64,000 nt of DNA from Streptomyces cucumeris (GTDB lineage: Bacteria > Actinomycetota > Actinomycetes > Streptomycetales > Streptomycetaceae): positions 186,001 through 250,000 of the forward strand of contig NZ_JANCLX010000010.1 in NCBI RefSeq assembly GCF_024295805.1. The letters are read 5' to 3'. The first letter of the stretch is position 1. Every line of letters starts with the position of its first letter. Shown here piece by piece: positions 26,571-35,264 of the stretch. The position numbers were made by a program, and so were the translations under genes. Under the pieces are notes generated by a model. That model had not been told where the DNA came from and did no database searches. It saw only the letters and a list, made by a program, of their open reading frames with translations.

Positions 26571-27014
26571 ATGCGGAAGACCACAGGGGCGATCGGTCTG
26601 GGGGCCGCCGTGGCCCTGAGCGCCGCGCTGGGGATCGGTGCGAGCGGCACGGCGAACGCCGCGCCCGCGCAGCCCGACAGCCTGTACCCGGCCTCTGCGA
26701 TGGTCCTCACCGTCGGCTACGGCGCGGATGCGGCGACGGCCGACGTACAGCGGGCGGTGACGCTCAGCTGTCAGCCCACCGCCTCCGGTACCCACCCGGC
26801 CGCCGCCAAGGCGTGCGCCGAACTGCGCACCGTCGACGGCGCCTTCAACTCGCTGACGCTGTCGGCGGAGCCGGGCCGGATCTGCACCAAGGAATGGCGG
26901 CCGGTGACGGTCACCGCCACGGGGGTCTGGGACGGCCGCCGGGTCTCGTACGAGCACACCTTCGCGAACAACTGCCAGCGGGACGCCGTGACCACCCAGG
27001 TCTTCGGGTTCTGA
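26571..27014 (+). CDS. Streptomyces subtilisin inhibitor (SSI)-like protein
   Basis: 147 residues with a signal peptide to about residue 30 (TANA) and an SSI domain (inhibitor family I16) of about 110 residues. The four cysteines that form two disulfides are Cys67-Cys82 and Cys105-Cys135. The reactive-site loop reads C105-T-K-E-W; by alignment with SSI the P1 residue is Lys107, predicting inhibition of trypsin-like as well as subtilisin-like proteases. SSI proteins are dimeric, secreted and often control the producer's own proteases. It is convergent with a secreted S1 protease gene. Confidence 0.93.
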   Translation: MRKTTGAIGLGAAVALSAALGIGASGTANAAPAQPDSLYPASAMVLTVGYGADAATADVQRAVTLSCQPTASGTHPAAAKACAELRTVDGAFNSLTLSAEPGRICTKEWRPVTVTATGVWDGRRVSYEHTFANNCQRDAVTTQVFGF

Positions 27015-27133
27015 GCGGCGCGCGACAGAGCGGCGCGACCCCGTACGACGTACCACCGCACCACGCACCACCGAACGCAGTGCCGCACGACGCGGCACCG
27101 GTGAACGCGGTCTGACCGGCCGCGGACACAGGG

Positions 27134-27174
27134 GAGGCCCCCCGGACACCGTCCACGGGTGTCCGGGGGGCCTC
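27134..27174. terminator. Strong terminator between inhibitor and protease genes
   Basis: GAGGCCCCCCGGACACC (27134-27150) and GGTGTCCGGGGGGCCTC (27158-27174) form a perfect 17-bp stem with a 7-nt loop, followed by TGTTCTC. It serves the convergent genes on both sides. Confidence 0.92.
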
Positions 27175-27232
27175 TGTTCTCGGTGCGACCCTACGCCCCC
27201 GCACCGGGCGCCAGGGTCACGGGACCGGCCGG

Positions 27233-28306
27233 TCAGCCGATCGAGGCGCCGTACGCGTCCAGCGCCTCCGGAACCGGCTGGAAGAAGGTCTCGCCGCCGC
27301 CGGAGCAGTCACCGCTGCCGCCGGAGGTCAGGCCCAGCGCGGTGTCGTCCGCGAAGAGCGCGCCGCCGCTGTCGCCCGGCTCGGCGCAGACGGTGGTCTG
27401 GATGAGCCCCTCGACCGTGCCCTCCTGGTAGTTCACGGTGGCATTGAGGGCGGTGACCTCGCCGTCGTGCACCTGGGTGGTGCTGCCGCTGCGCTGCACC
27501 TTCTGGCCGACCGTGGCGTCGCCCGCCTTGGCGATGGCCTGGGTGCTGCCGTTGTAGAGGTCCACCGCGCTCGGGTGCTCGGTGTCCTTGGTGTACTTGA
27601 CCAGGCCGTAGTCATTGCCGGGGAAGGAGCTTCCCTCGTTGGCCCCGATCTCCTCGCCGCCCTGCGAGTCCGACCAGCTCTTGATCGACTCGGTGCAGTG
27701 GCCGGCGGTCAGGAAGTACGGCTGACCGTCCTTGACCACGTTGAAGCCGAGCGAGCAGCGGCCGCCGTCACCCCAGATGGCGTCGCCACCGGCGATGAAG
27801 GTCGAGAACGCGCCCTTGGACCGCTTCACCTCGACCTTGTCACCCAGCCCGTCGGTGACCTGGGTCAGCTTGTCCAGCGCGCCGCCCTTGACGGAGCGGT
27901 CCGCGGTGACGACGACCTTGTTGGTTCTGGGGTCCACCGACCATGCGGTACCGGGCAGGGTGGCCTTGTCCTTGAGGGTGGCCCGCGCCGAGTCGAGCTG
28001 GGCGAGGGTGTGCTTGACCACCTTGGCCTCGGCCCCGGCCGCGCGGACCTTGTCGGCGGCGGCGTCGTTCACCACGTTGACCACGAGCTTCTTGCTCTGG
28101 GCGTCGTAGTAGGCACCCGCGGAGTCATCGCCCAGCGAGGAGACGAGACCGTTGGCCAGCTTGCCCGCGGCCTTCACCGACAGGGGGTCCGGCTGGTCAC
28201 CGGGGGCGGCATTGGCGCTCTGCAGGGTGAGTCCCGCGGCCACGAGGGCCGTGATACCGGCTCCGGCGATGGCGACGCGACGCTTGGGTATGCGGCGGTG
28301 CTTCAA
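27233..28306 (-). CDS. Secreted S1 serine protease, streptogrisin-like with long propeptide
   Basis: 357 residues from a TTG at 28306, preceded by GGAGG at 7-nt spacing. Signal peptide (to about 33), a ~135-residue propeptide of the alpha-lytic-protease type, then a mature chymotrypsin-fold domain from about I171 (IAGGDAIWGD). Catalytic triad: His203 (TAGHCT), Asp232 (NDYGL), Ser313 (GDSGG). The propeptide is longer than in SGPA/SGPB, as in streptogrisin D-type enzymes. It is convergent with the SSI-like gene, whose product is a candidate inhibitor of it. Confidence 0.92.
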   Translation of the reverse strand: MKHRRIPKRRVAIAGAGITALVAAGLTLQSANAAPGDQPDPLSVKAAGKLANGLVSSLGDDSAGAYYDAQSKKLVVNVVNDAAADKVRAAGAEAKVVKHTLAQLDSARATLKDKATLPGTAWSVDPRTNKVVVTADRSVKGGALDKLTQVTDGLGDKVEVKRSKGAFSTFIAGGDAIWGDGGRCSLGFNVVKDGQPYFLTAGHCTESIKSWSDSQGGEEIGANEGSSFPGNDYGLVKYTKDTEHPSAVDLYNGSTQAIAKAGDATVGQKVQRSGSTTQVHDGEVTALNATVNYQEGTVEGLIQTTVCAEPGDSGGALFADDTALGLTSGGSGDCSGGGETFFQPVPEALDAYGASIG

Positions 28307-28644
28307 CTCAGAACCTCCAGTGGGGGGTTGGGCCCGAAAGCGGCAGTGGGGTGCCGGGCCCGGAAGGCGGGTGGCAGGGCGCGTCTGCCCGTTCACGGCG
28401 CGTCCATGCCAAGTTGCCGCCGAGTATTCCCAGGGCTCCTGGGCCACACAAGGGCAGGTTCACGTCCGGGCTGTGAAATTTACGGGGCGGTCATGTGCCC
28501 GACACGAGGTGCTCCGGTGCCGGAATCGAAACCGGCACCGTACCGGAACCGGCATGACGAAGCCCGCGCACCGAAGGGGTGCGCGGGCAGGACACTATCC
28601 CAGCGGATGCCGATCACCGGCCGGGGGGTGTGGAACCCCCGAGG
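28307..28644. other. Intergenic region between protease and slipin genes
   Basis: No gene is supported. The left part should contain the promoter of the protease gene on the minus strand; the right part holds two stacked hairpins that terminate the slipin transcript. Confidence 0.6.
28515..28588 (-). terminator. Two tandem hairpins downstream of the slipin gene
   Basis: GCCCGCGCACC/GGTGCGCGGGC (28562-28588) is a perfect 11-bp stem with a 5-nt loop. CGGTGCCGG/CCGGCACCG (28515-28540) is a 9-bp stem with an 8-nt loop. Both lie after the slipin stop codon on the minus strand. Confidence 0.75.
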
Positions 28645-29607
28645 TCAGCGCTCCACGGTGGGCCTCGGCTCCGGTTCGCGTTCGGTGAGGGTGGGGACCG
28701 GCCGGGCGGACCGCTCCTCCGTCACCGCGCGGGGCGCAGCGGAATCGGCGGCGGGGACGGCTTCCGCCCCGGCGACGCTCTCCGCCCCGGCGCCTTCCGG
28801 CTTCCGCTCCGTACGCCCGGCCGTCAGGGGCCGCTCGTCCTCCTGGCCCCGTTCCAGGAACCGCAGCAGCTCCACCGGGATGGGCAGCACCAGCGTGGAG
28901 TTCTTCTCCGCCGACACCGCCATCACGGTCTGGAGCAGCCGGAGCTGGAGCGCGGCCGGGCTCTCGGACATCTGGGCGGCGGCCTCGGCCAGCTTCTTGG
29001 ACGCCTGGAGCTCCGCGTCCGCGTTGATGACCCGGGCGCGGCGCTCCCGGTCGGCCTCCGCCTGCCGGGCCATCGAGCGCTTCATGGTCTCCGGCAGCGA
29101 TACGTCCTTGATCTCGACACGGTCGATATGGACGCCCCAGCCCACCGCCGGGCTGTCGATCATGAGCTCAAGGCCCTGGTTGAGCTTCTCCCGGTTGGAG
29201 AGCAGATCATCCAGATCGCTCTTGCCGATGATCGAGCGCAGTGAGGTCTGGGCCATCTGAGAGACGGCGAAGCGGTAGTCCTCCACCGCGATGATCGCCT
29301 CCGCCGGGTCCACGACCTTGAAGTAGACGACCGCGTCGACCCGGACCGTCACGTTGTCACGGGTGATGCCCTCCTGCGCGGGCACGGGCATCGTCACGAT
29401 CTGCATGTTCACCTTGTGCAGCCGGTCGAAGACCGGGGTGATCATGGTGAACCCCGGGCCCCGGATACCCGACCGCAGCCTCCCGAGCCGGAAGACCACC
29501 CCCCGTTCGTACTGCTTGACCACTCGGGCCGCCGCCAGGGCGCAGACCACGCCCAGACAGGCCAGTACCACGACCACTGTCACCAGCGCATCGATCATCA
29601 CGGCCAC
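28645..29607 (-). CDS. Slipin, SPFH/Band-7 membrane protein
   Basis: 320 residues. One N-terminal membrane hairpin (about 5-27) leads to an SPFH/prohibitin domain (about 30-190) with QYERGVVFRLGRLRSGIRGPGF and VRVDAVVYFKVVDPAEAI. A coiled-coil stretch follows (RQAEADRERRARVINADAELQASKKLAEAA), then an oligomerisation segment LQLRLLQTVMAVSAEKNSTLVLPIP. The Glu/Pro/Ala-rich C-terminal ~60 residues are disordered. Slipins oligomerise in membrane microdomains; they are often paired with NfeD proteases, but no NfeD gene is seen here. Confidence 0.9.
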   Translation of the reverse strand: MAVMIDALVTVVVVLACLGVVCALAAARVVKQYERGVVFRLGRLRSGIRGPGFTMITPVFDRLHKVNMQIVTMPVPAQEGITRDNVTVRVDAVVYFKVVDPAEAIIAVEDYRFAVSQMAQTSLRSIIGKSDLDDLLSNREKLNQGLELMIDSPAVGWGVHIDRVEIKDVSLPETMKRSMARQAEADRERRARVINADAELQASKKLAEAAAQMSESPAALQLRLLQTVMAVSAEKNSTLVLPIPVELLRFLERGQEDERPLTAGRTERKPEGAGAESVAGAEAVPAADSAAPRAVTEERSARPVPTLTEREPEPRPTVER

Positions 29608-29680
29608 CTGCCGTCCGTATCACGACCAATGCCCCATCCGGGGTATTGATGTCCACGATAGTCCGGCTCGACAACAGGGG

Positions 29681-29714
29681 GGAGCCCCCGCCGGGCACTC
29701 CGGGCGGGGGCTCC
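29681..29714 (-). terminator. Terminator of the streptogrisin B-like gene
   Basis: GGAGCCCCCGCC (29681-29692) and GGCGGGGGCTCC (29703-29714) form a perfect 12-bp stem with a 10-nt loop, downstream of the minus-strand protease gene. Confidence 0.8.
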
Positions 29715-29799
29715 TTCGCCGTATGCCAGCGGCCGGTGAGGGGCGGCCGACGGCATGCCGATGACGGCGAGAGGGGGAACGAACGGGGGGTCGGCCGGT

Positions 29800-30705
29800 C
29801 TAGTAGACGTTGACCCCGTAGGCGTTCAGCGCTTCGACGACCGGCTGGAAGAACGTGGTCCCGCCGGTGGAGCAGTTGCCGCTGCCGCCGGAGGTGAGGC
29901 CGAGGGCGGTGGACCCGGAGTAGAGGGGACCGCCGCTGTCGCCGGGTTCGGCGCAGACGGTGGTCTGGATCATGCCGTAGACGATGTCGCCGTTGCCGTA
30001 GTTGACGGTGGCGTTCAGCGCGGTGACCCGGCCGCTGTGGGTGCCGGTGGTGCTGCCGCGCCGGGTGACCGTCTGGCCGACGGTCGGGTTGGCGGCCCGG
30101 GTGATGTCCTGGCTGCCGACGGTGCCCGACGGGCTGACCGAACCGCTGTACCGGACCAGACCGTAGTCATTGGTCGGGAAGCTGGACCCGGCGGTGGGGC
30201 CGATGGTGGTGGTGTGTCCGGAGTTGGACCACCAGGTGCCCGCGCCGTCGGTGCAGTGACCCGCGGTGACGAAGTAGTTGGCTCCGCTGCCGTTGCGGAC
30301 GTTGAACCCGAGGGAGCAGCGCCAGCTACTGGCGTAGATGGCATCGCCACCGGAGATCAGCTTGTTGATCTTGCCGGGGGTGCGCTTCACCTCGATCGCG
30401 TCGGCGTTCGCACCCGCACCGTTCTTGATCTTGGCGATCTCGCTCGCGGAGACGGTGCTGTCGGCGGTGACCACGAGGGTGTTGGTCGCCTTGTCGACAT
30501 ACCAGGCGGTGCCCGCGACATCGGCCTCGAGAACGGCGTCGCTCGCCGCCCTGACCTCTGTCGCGCTGAACGTGGCGGCCTTGTCGCTTCCGGCGTAGGC
30601 GGCGGGGGCGGCGAGTGCCGTTCCGGCCATCAGCGCCGAGGTGGCGGCGATCAGGGCTATACGTCTCGCCTGGGTGCCGTGGGGGGCAGTGCGCTTGATC
30701 CTCAA
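29800..30705 (-). CDS. sprB: Streptogrisin B-like secreted serine protease
   Basis: 301 residues from a TTG at 30705 with GGAGGAAGAG just upstream; SGPB precursors are about 299 residues and begin MRIKRT, as here. Signal peptide to about 38, propeptide of ~78 residues, mature enzyme from I117 (ISGGDAIYAS). Triad: His150 (TAGHCT), Asp180 (NDYGL), Ser257 (GDSGG). The specificity-pocket region SGGSGNCSTGGTTFFQPV is typical of streptogrisins. It is a broad-specificity extracellular protease; the SSI-like protein encoded 3 kb away may inhibit it. Confidence 0.93.
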   Translation of the reverse strand: MRIKRTAPHGTQARRIALIAATSALMAGTALAAPAAYAGSDKAATFSATEVRAASDAVLEADVAGTAWYVDKATNTLVVTADSTVSASEIAKIKNGAGANADAIEVKRTPGKINKLISGGDAIYASSWRCSLGFNVRNGSGANYFVTAGHCTDGAGTWWSNSGHTTTIGPTAGSSFPTNDYGLVRYSGSVSPSGTVGSQDITRAANPTVGQTVTRRGSTTGTHSGRVTALNATVNYGNGDIVYGMIQTTVCAEPGDSGGPLYSGSTALGLTSGGSGNCSTGGTTFFQPVVEALNAYGVNVY

Positions 30706-31028
30706 CTCTTCCTCCGAGGGAATCGGGGGTCCGCTTGGGTGGGCAGGCCCGTGAGGCGCAGTCAAAGATCACACCGAACGCAAATTCGACGTGTTCCTGA
30801 CAAGCGCTTCCCGAAGTATTCGGGCCATCGCCCTCGGCGCGCAAGAGAAAACGTGTAACTGTCAGCGGCCGCCGGGCACATGGCCCCGGCGGCTTCCGGC
30901 CACCGGGGCGGTGCACCCATCCCCTGGGTATCCCTGAGGACGCGGCTACGGACCCTCAGGTTCCGCCGACCTCCGCGCAACCTCGCGGGCCCTGGTGCGG
31001 TCCGGTGTCCCGGCCCGCGGGGAACCCC
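30706..31028. other. Intergenic region between sprB and the monooxygenase operon
   Basis: No gene is supported. It holds the sprB promoter (minus strand) and, further right, the terminator of the six-gene monooxygenase/transport operon. Confidence 0.55.
30868..30893 (-). terminator. Terminator of the monooxygenase/ABC operon
   Basis: GCCGCCGGG (30868-30876) and CCCGGCGGC (30885-30893) form a perfect 9-bp stem with an 8-nt loop, 135 bp after the last gene of the operon. Confidence 0.6.
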
Positions 31029-32339
31029 TCAGCGCTCCTCTCCCGGATGGCGAAGCCCCAGGTGGTCGCGGAGTGTCCGGCCGGTGTACGCGGTGCGGAA
31101 CACCCCGCGCTCCTGGAGCAGCGGGACCACCCGGTCCACGAAGTCATCGAGTCCGCCGGGGGTCAGATGCGGCACGAGGATGAAGCCGTCGGCCGCGTCC
31201 TCCCGTACGAAAGCGGCCATCTCGGCGGCGACGGCCTCCGGGGTGCCGATGAAGGACTGCCGGCCGGTCGTCTCGATGACGGTCTGCCGGATGGACAGCC
31301 CTTTCTCCTCCGAGAGGGCCCGCCACTTCGCCGCCACCGCCAGCGGATCGGCATGCCGCACCCGGCCCTGGGAGCGCTCGGAGCCGGGGTCCGGATCGAT
31401 GTCCGGAAGCGGTCCGTCGGGGTCGTAGCCGGACAGGTCCACCCCCCAGATCTGCTCCAGGGTGAGCAGCGCGGTCTGCGGGGAGACCTGCTGCCGCCGG
31501 ATCTCCGCGGCCCGCTCCTGGGCCTCGGCCGCGGTGTCGCCGAGGACGAAGGTCACCCCGGGCATGATCTTCAGATCCTCCGGGGCCCGGCCGTGGGCCG
31601 CCAGCCTTCGCTTGACGTCGGCGTAGAAGGCACAGCCCGCCTCCAGGGTGCCGTGCCGGGTGAAGATGATGTCGGCGGCGGAGGCGGCGAACTCCCGGCC
31701 CTCGTCGGAGTCCCCGGCCTGGATCACCACCGGATGGCCCTGCGGCGCGGGCGCCACCCCGAAATGCCCCTCGATACCGAAGTGTTCACCGTGGTGTGCG
31801 AACGGCCGGGGGGTGCCCCCGGGCGTCCAGGAGTCCCACAGCTCACGTGCGGTGGCCACGAACTCGGCGGCCCGGGTGTAGCGGTCGGCCCGGTCCAGAT
31901 AGCCGCCGCGCCGGAAGTTCTCACCGGTGAAGGCGTCGGAGGAGGTGACGACGTTCCAGGCGGCGCGGCCCCCGCTGAGATGGTCCAGGGAGGCCAGCCG
32001 GCGGGCCAGTTCATACGGTTCGTTGAAGGTGGCGTTGACGGTGGCGGCCAGGCCGAGTCGTTCGGTGACGGCCGCCAGCGCGGAGAGCACGGTCAGCGAC
32101 TCCGGCCTGCCCACCACATCGAGGTCGTGGATACGGCCGTTGTGCTCGCGCAGCCGCAGCCCCTCGGCGAGGAAGAAGAAGTCGAACAGCCCGCGTTCGG
32201 CGGTACGTGCCAGATGGACGAAGGAGGAGAAGTCGATCTGGCTGCCGGAACGGGGGTCGGCCCATACGGTGGTGTTGTTCACCCCGGGGAAGTGCGCGGC
32301 CAGATGGATCTGCCTGCCGGGTCCGCTCGTGTCGTTCAC
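31029..32339 (-). CDS. LLM-class flavin monooxygenase, NtaA/SnaA/DszA type
   Basis: 436 residues from a GTG at 32339 that overlaps the upstream monooxygenase stop (GTGA). It has the bacterial luciferase-like TIM barrel of the NtaA/SnaA/DszA group: QIHLAAHFPGVNNTTVWADP start, LFDFFFLAEGLRLREH, LSGGRAAWNVVTSSD and GHPVVIQAGDSDEGREFAA. These enzymes use FMNH2 from a separate reductase to oxidise S- or N-containing substrates. The neighbours (amino-acid-type ABC transporter) suggest an imported organosulfur compound. No flavin reductase gene is in the operon. Confidence 0.88.
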   Translation of the reverse strand: MNDTSGPGRQIHLAAHFPGVNNTTVWADPRSGSQIDFSSFVHLARTAERGLFDFFFLAEGLRLREHNGRIHDLDVVGRPESLTVLSALAAVTERLGLAATVNATFNEPYELARRLASLDHLSGGRAAWNVVTSSDAFTGENFRRGGYLDRADRYTRAAEFVATARELWDSWTPGGTPRPFAHHGEHFGIEGHFGVAPAPQGHPVVIQAGDSDEGREFAASAADIIFTRHGTLEAGCAFYADVKRRLAAHGRAPEDLKIMPGVTFVLGDTAAEAQERAAEIRRQQVSPQTALLTLEQIWGVDLSGYDPDGPLPDIDPDPGSERSQGRVRHADPLAVAAKWRALSEEKGLSIRQTVIETTGRQSFIGTPEAVAAEMAAFVREDAADGFILVPHLTPGGLDDFVDRVVPLLQERGVFRTAYTGRTLRDHLGLRHPGEER

Positions 32340-33430
32340 CGGGCTCCCTCCCTCGCCAGGGCGTAGCGGTTGGCGGGGCGCGGCCGCCCCAGGTGCTCCC
32401 GGAGCGTCGTACCGGGGTAGAAGGTGCGGAACAGTCCGCGGTGCTGGAGCAGCGCCACGGTGCCGTTGACGAACCGTTCGAGATCGCCGGGCGGTGCGGC
32501 GGGGGTGATGTGGAAGCCGTCCACGGCCCCGGCGGTGTGCCACCCGGCAATCAGGTCCGCGAGGTCCACCGGTCCCCCGCGGTACAGCGGCGGCCGGTCG
32601 TCCACGGCGGTCAGCGGGCCCCGCGCACTGCCCGGCCCGGCCGCGTACTCACCGTCCGACAGGTCCACGGTGACGGCGGCGAGCACGGTGAGCGCGCCCG
32701 GATCCCGGCCCGACTCCCCCGCGCGCAGCCGCAGTTCGTCACGTATCCGGCCCGCCGCGTCCGGGGTGGTGGCCCGGACGAACGCCACATCGGCGTGGCG
32801 GGCGGCGGTGTCCCGGGTGACGGGATCGGTGGCATCGACGGCCACCACCGGGTGGCCCTGCGGGGGCCGGGGGACGATGGACGGGCCGCGCACCCGGAAG
32901 TGGCCGCCCTCGAAGTCGACGTAGTGCAGTCTGTCGCGGTCGATGAAGCGGCCGGTGGCGATGTCGCGGATCTCCGCGTCGTCCTCCCAGCTGTCCCACA
33001 GCCGGGCCACCACATCGGCCACCTCGCCCGCCTCGGCCCACAGTTCGGCCGCGGGGGCGGCGGGGCGGCGGCCCACCAGCCGCGCCTCCGCCTCGGTCGC
33101 CGACACCCCGACCGTCCAGCCCGCCCGGCCGCGGCTCACCCAGTCCAGGGTGGCCACGGCACAGGAGACATGGAACGGTTCGGTGTGCGTGGTGGTGACG
33201 GTCGGCACCAGGCCGATCCGTTCGGTGGCCGGAGCGACGCGCGCCAGGACGGCGAGCGCGTCGGGCCGGCCGGGACCCTCCCCCGGGGGGCCGAACGAGT
33301 CGTCCAGGGTGATGAAGTCGAGCGTGCCGCGCTCGGCGAGTCGCGCGAGCTCGACGTAGTACGGCGCCGCGTAGCTCCCGGTGCCGTCGACGGCGGCGGC
33401 CAGGTGCAGGGGGCCGGTGGATGGGGCCAT
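32336..33430 (-). CDS. LLM-class flavin monooxygenase, second and divergent copy
   Basis: 364 residues from the ATG at 33430 (AGGAAGG upstream). The luciferase-like barrel is shown by LHLAAAVDGTGSYAAPYYVELARLAERGTLDF, TERIGLVPTVTTTHTEPFHV and SRGRAGWTVGVSAT. The C-terminal end (NGTVALLQHRGLFRTFYPGTTLREHL) parallels the end of its partner, so the two are related but with little identity in between. It is shorter than NtaA-type enzymes by about 70 residues. Two coupled luciferase-like monooxygenases in one transport operon recall B. subtilis YtmO/YtnJ. Confidence 0.86.
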   Translation of the reverse strand: MAPSTGPLHLAAAVDGTGSYAAPYYVELARLAERGTLDFITLDDSFGPPGEGPGRPDALAVLARVAPATERIGLVPTVTTTHTEPFHVSCAVATLDWVSRGRAGWTVGVSATEAEARLVGRRPAAPAAELWAEAGEVADVVARLWDSWEDDAEIRDIATGRFIDRDRLHYVDFEGGHFRVRGPSIVPRPPQGHPVVAVDATDPVTRDTAARHADVAFVRATTPDAAGRIRDELRLRAGESGRDPGALTVLAAVTVDLSDGEYAAGPGSARGPLTAVDDRPPLYRGGPVDLADLIAGWHTAGAVDGFHITPAAPPGDLERFVNGTVALLQHRGLFRTFYPGTTLREHLGRPRPANRYALAREGAR

Positions 33431-33461
33431 GGTCAGGGCCTTCCTCGGTCGGGGTGGACGG

Positions 33462-34427
33462 TCACTGCTTCGGCAGGCCGCGCGGGTTGATCTCGGACTT
33501 CTCGACCGCCTCACCGGCGAGTCCCCAGCGCTTCAGCACCTTGGCGTACGAACCGTCGTCGATGACGTGGTCGATGGCCGCCGCATAGGCGTCGACCAGT
33601 CCGCTGCCCTTCCTGGTGGTGGCGGCGATCTTGCCCTGCACCGCGTCGCCGCCGCCCGAGAGGGTGCCGACGATCTGTGTCTGCCCGGCCGAGGCGACGT
33701 GGTAGGCGGAGGTGGGGTGGGGGCCGAGATAGGCGTCGATCCGCCCGGACTGGAGAGCGAGGTAGTAGTCGGTGTCCTTCTGGAAGTACGTGATGCCGAC
33801 CGGCTTCCGGCCCGCCTTCTCGTTCTCCTTGCTCCAGTCGACCAGGATCTTCTCCTGGTTGGTGCCGGAGGAGACGGCGACGGTCTTCCCCGCCACGTCC
33901 TTCGGCCCCTTCACCCGCCACGGGGTGCCCTTCTTGGCCTCGAAGGCGAGGTCGTCCAGCCGGTAGGTGGCGAAGTCGTACTTCTCCTTGCGCTCCTCGG
34001 TGACGGTCACGTTGGAGAACACGGCGTCGAACTTGGAGCTGTCCAGGCCGACGAAGAGGTTCTCCCAGGAGACCGCCTGGAAGTCGACCTTCAGGCCGAG
34101 GGTGTCGGCGACCAGGGTGGCGAGGTCGATCTCGGAGCCGATACGGGTCTTGTCGTCGGTGGCGTAGAAGCCGAGCGGCGCGGCGGCGTCCGCGCTGCCG
34201 CCGATCCGCAGGGTGCCCCGCTCGCGGATCGCCGCGGGCAGCTCGGCCGCGATGGCGGCCACCTTCTTGCCTCTGACGCGGTGCTGGTCGGGGCCGATGT
34301 TGAGCTGTCCGCCCCGCTTGCCCTCGGCCCCGACGGTCTGCTGGGCGTCACCGCTGCCGCAGGCGCCGAGCAGGGTCGAGGCGAGGGTGACGGCGACGGC
34401 GGTGACGAGGGTGCGACGGGTCTTCAC
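33462..34427 (-). CDS. Substrate-binding lipoprotein of an amino-acid-type ABC transporter
   Basis: 321 residues from a GTG. Lipobox LGAC with Cys23, then an SBP_bac_3 domain: RGTLRIGGSADAAAPLGFY, GSEIDLATLVADTLGLKVDFQ, SKFDAVFSNVTVTEERKEKYDFATY and GPKDVAGKTVAVSSGTNQEKI. These bind polar amino acids and analogues such as S-substituted cysteines. The protein is anchored outside the membrane and hands substrate to the permease and ATPase encoded upstream. Confidence 0.91.
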   Translation of the reverse strand: MKTRRTLVTAVAVTLASTLLGACGSGDAQQTVGAEGKRGGQLNIGPDQHRVRGKKVAAIAAELPAAIRERGTLRIGGSADAAAPLGFYATDDKTRIGSEIDLATLVADTLGLKVDFQAVSWENLFVGLDSSKFDAVFSNVTVTEERKEKYDFATYRLDDLAFEAKKGTPWRVKGPKDVAGKTVAVSSGTNQEKILVDWSKENEKAGRKPVGITYFQKDTDYYLALQSGRIDAYLGPHPTSAYHVASAGQTQIVGTLSGGGDAVQGKIAATTRKGSGLVDAYAAAIDHVIDDGSYAKVLKRWGLAGEAVEKSEINPRGLPKQ

Positions 34428-34502
34428 GGGAGGCTCCTTGCGGGGGTGTGCGGGATACGGGATATACGGGGACGGGCGGGGTGTACCGGTGGGGGCGGGA
34501 GG

Positions 34503-35264
34503 TCACAGGACCTTGGAGAGGAACGCCTTGGTGCGCGTCTCGCGCGGACGGTCGAGCACCTCGGACGGTGGTCCCTGTTCGACGATCCGGCCGTCGTCCA
34601 TGAAGACCACGGTGTCGGCCACTTCACGGGCGAAGCCGATCTCATGGGTGACCACGACCATGGTGGTGCCCTGGTGGGCCAGGTCCTTGATGACGTCCAG
34701 GACCTCACCGACCAGCTCGGGGTCGAGTGCGGAGGTCGGCTCGTCGAAGAGCAGCAGCTCCGGTTCCAGGGCGAGCGCACGGGCGATGGCCACCCGCTGC
34801 TGCTGTCCGCCGGAGAGCTGGCGGGGGTAGGCGGACGCCTTGTCCGCGAGACCGACCCGGGCCAGCAGCGTCCCGGCGGTCTCCACGGCCTGCTTGCGGG
34901 GGCGGCGCAGCGCGGAGACCGGTGCCTCGGTGATGTTCTCCAGCACCGTCAGGTGCGGGAAGAGGTGGAAGTTCTGGAAGACGAAGCCGATCCGGGTGCG
35001 CTGCCGCAGGACCTCGCGCTCGCGCAGCTCGTACAGCCGGTTGCCCTGGCGGCGGTAGCCGACCAGTGAGCCGCCGACGCTGATCCAGCCGCTGTCCACC
35101 TTCTCCAGGTGGTTGATGGTCCGCAGCAGCGTGGACTTGCCGGAGCCGGACGGTCCGAGGACGACGGCCACCTCTCCGGCGCGCACCTGGAGGTCGATCC
35201 CGCGCAGCACCTCCAGGGTTCCGAAGCTCTTGTGGGCGGAGCGGATGTCGACCATGGCGGTCAT
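34503..35264 (-). CDS. ABC transporter ATP-binding protein, polar amino-acid type
   Basis: 253 residues from the ATG at 35264, overlapping the permease stop by 4 bp. Walker A GPSGSGKST (37-45), Q-loop FVFQNFHLFPHLTV, signature LSGGQQQRVAIARAL, Walker B LLLFDEPTSALD and the switch His in VVTHEIGFA are all present. This is the GlnQ/HisP-type ATPase that energises import by the neighbouring permease and binding protein. Confidence 0.95.
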   Translation of the reverse strand: MTAMVDIRSAHKSFGTLEVLRGIDLQVRAGEVAVVLGPSGSGKSTLLRTINHLEKVDSGWISVGGSLVGYRRQGNRLYELREREVLRQRTRIGFVFQNFHLFPHLTVLENITEAPVSALRRPRKQAVETAGTLLARVGLADKASAYPRQLSGGQQQRVAIARALALEPELLLFDEPTSALDPELVGEVLDVIKDLAHQGTTMVVVTHEIGFAREVADTVVFMDDGRIVEQGPPSEVLDRPRETRTKAFLSKVL

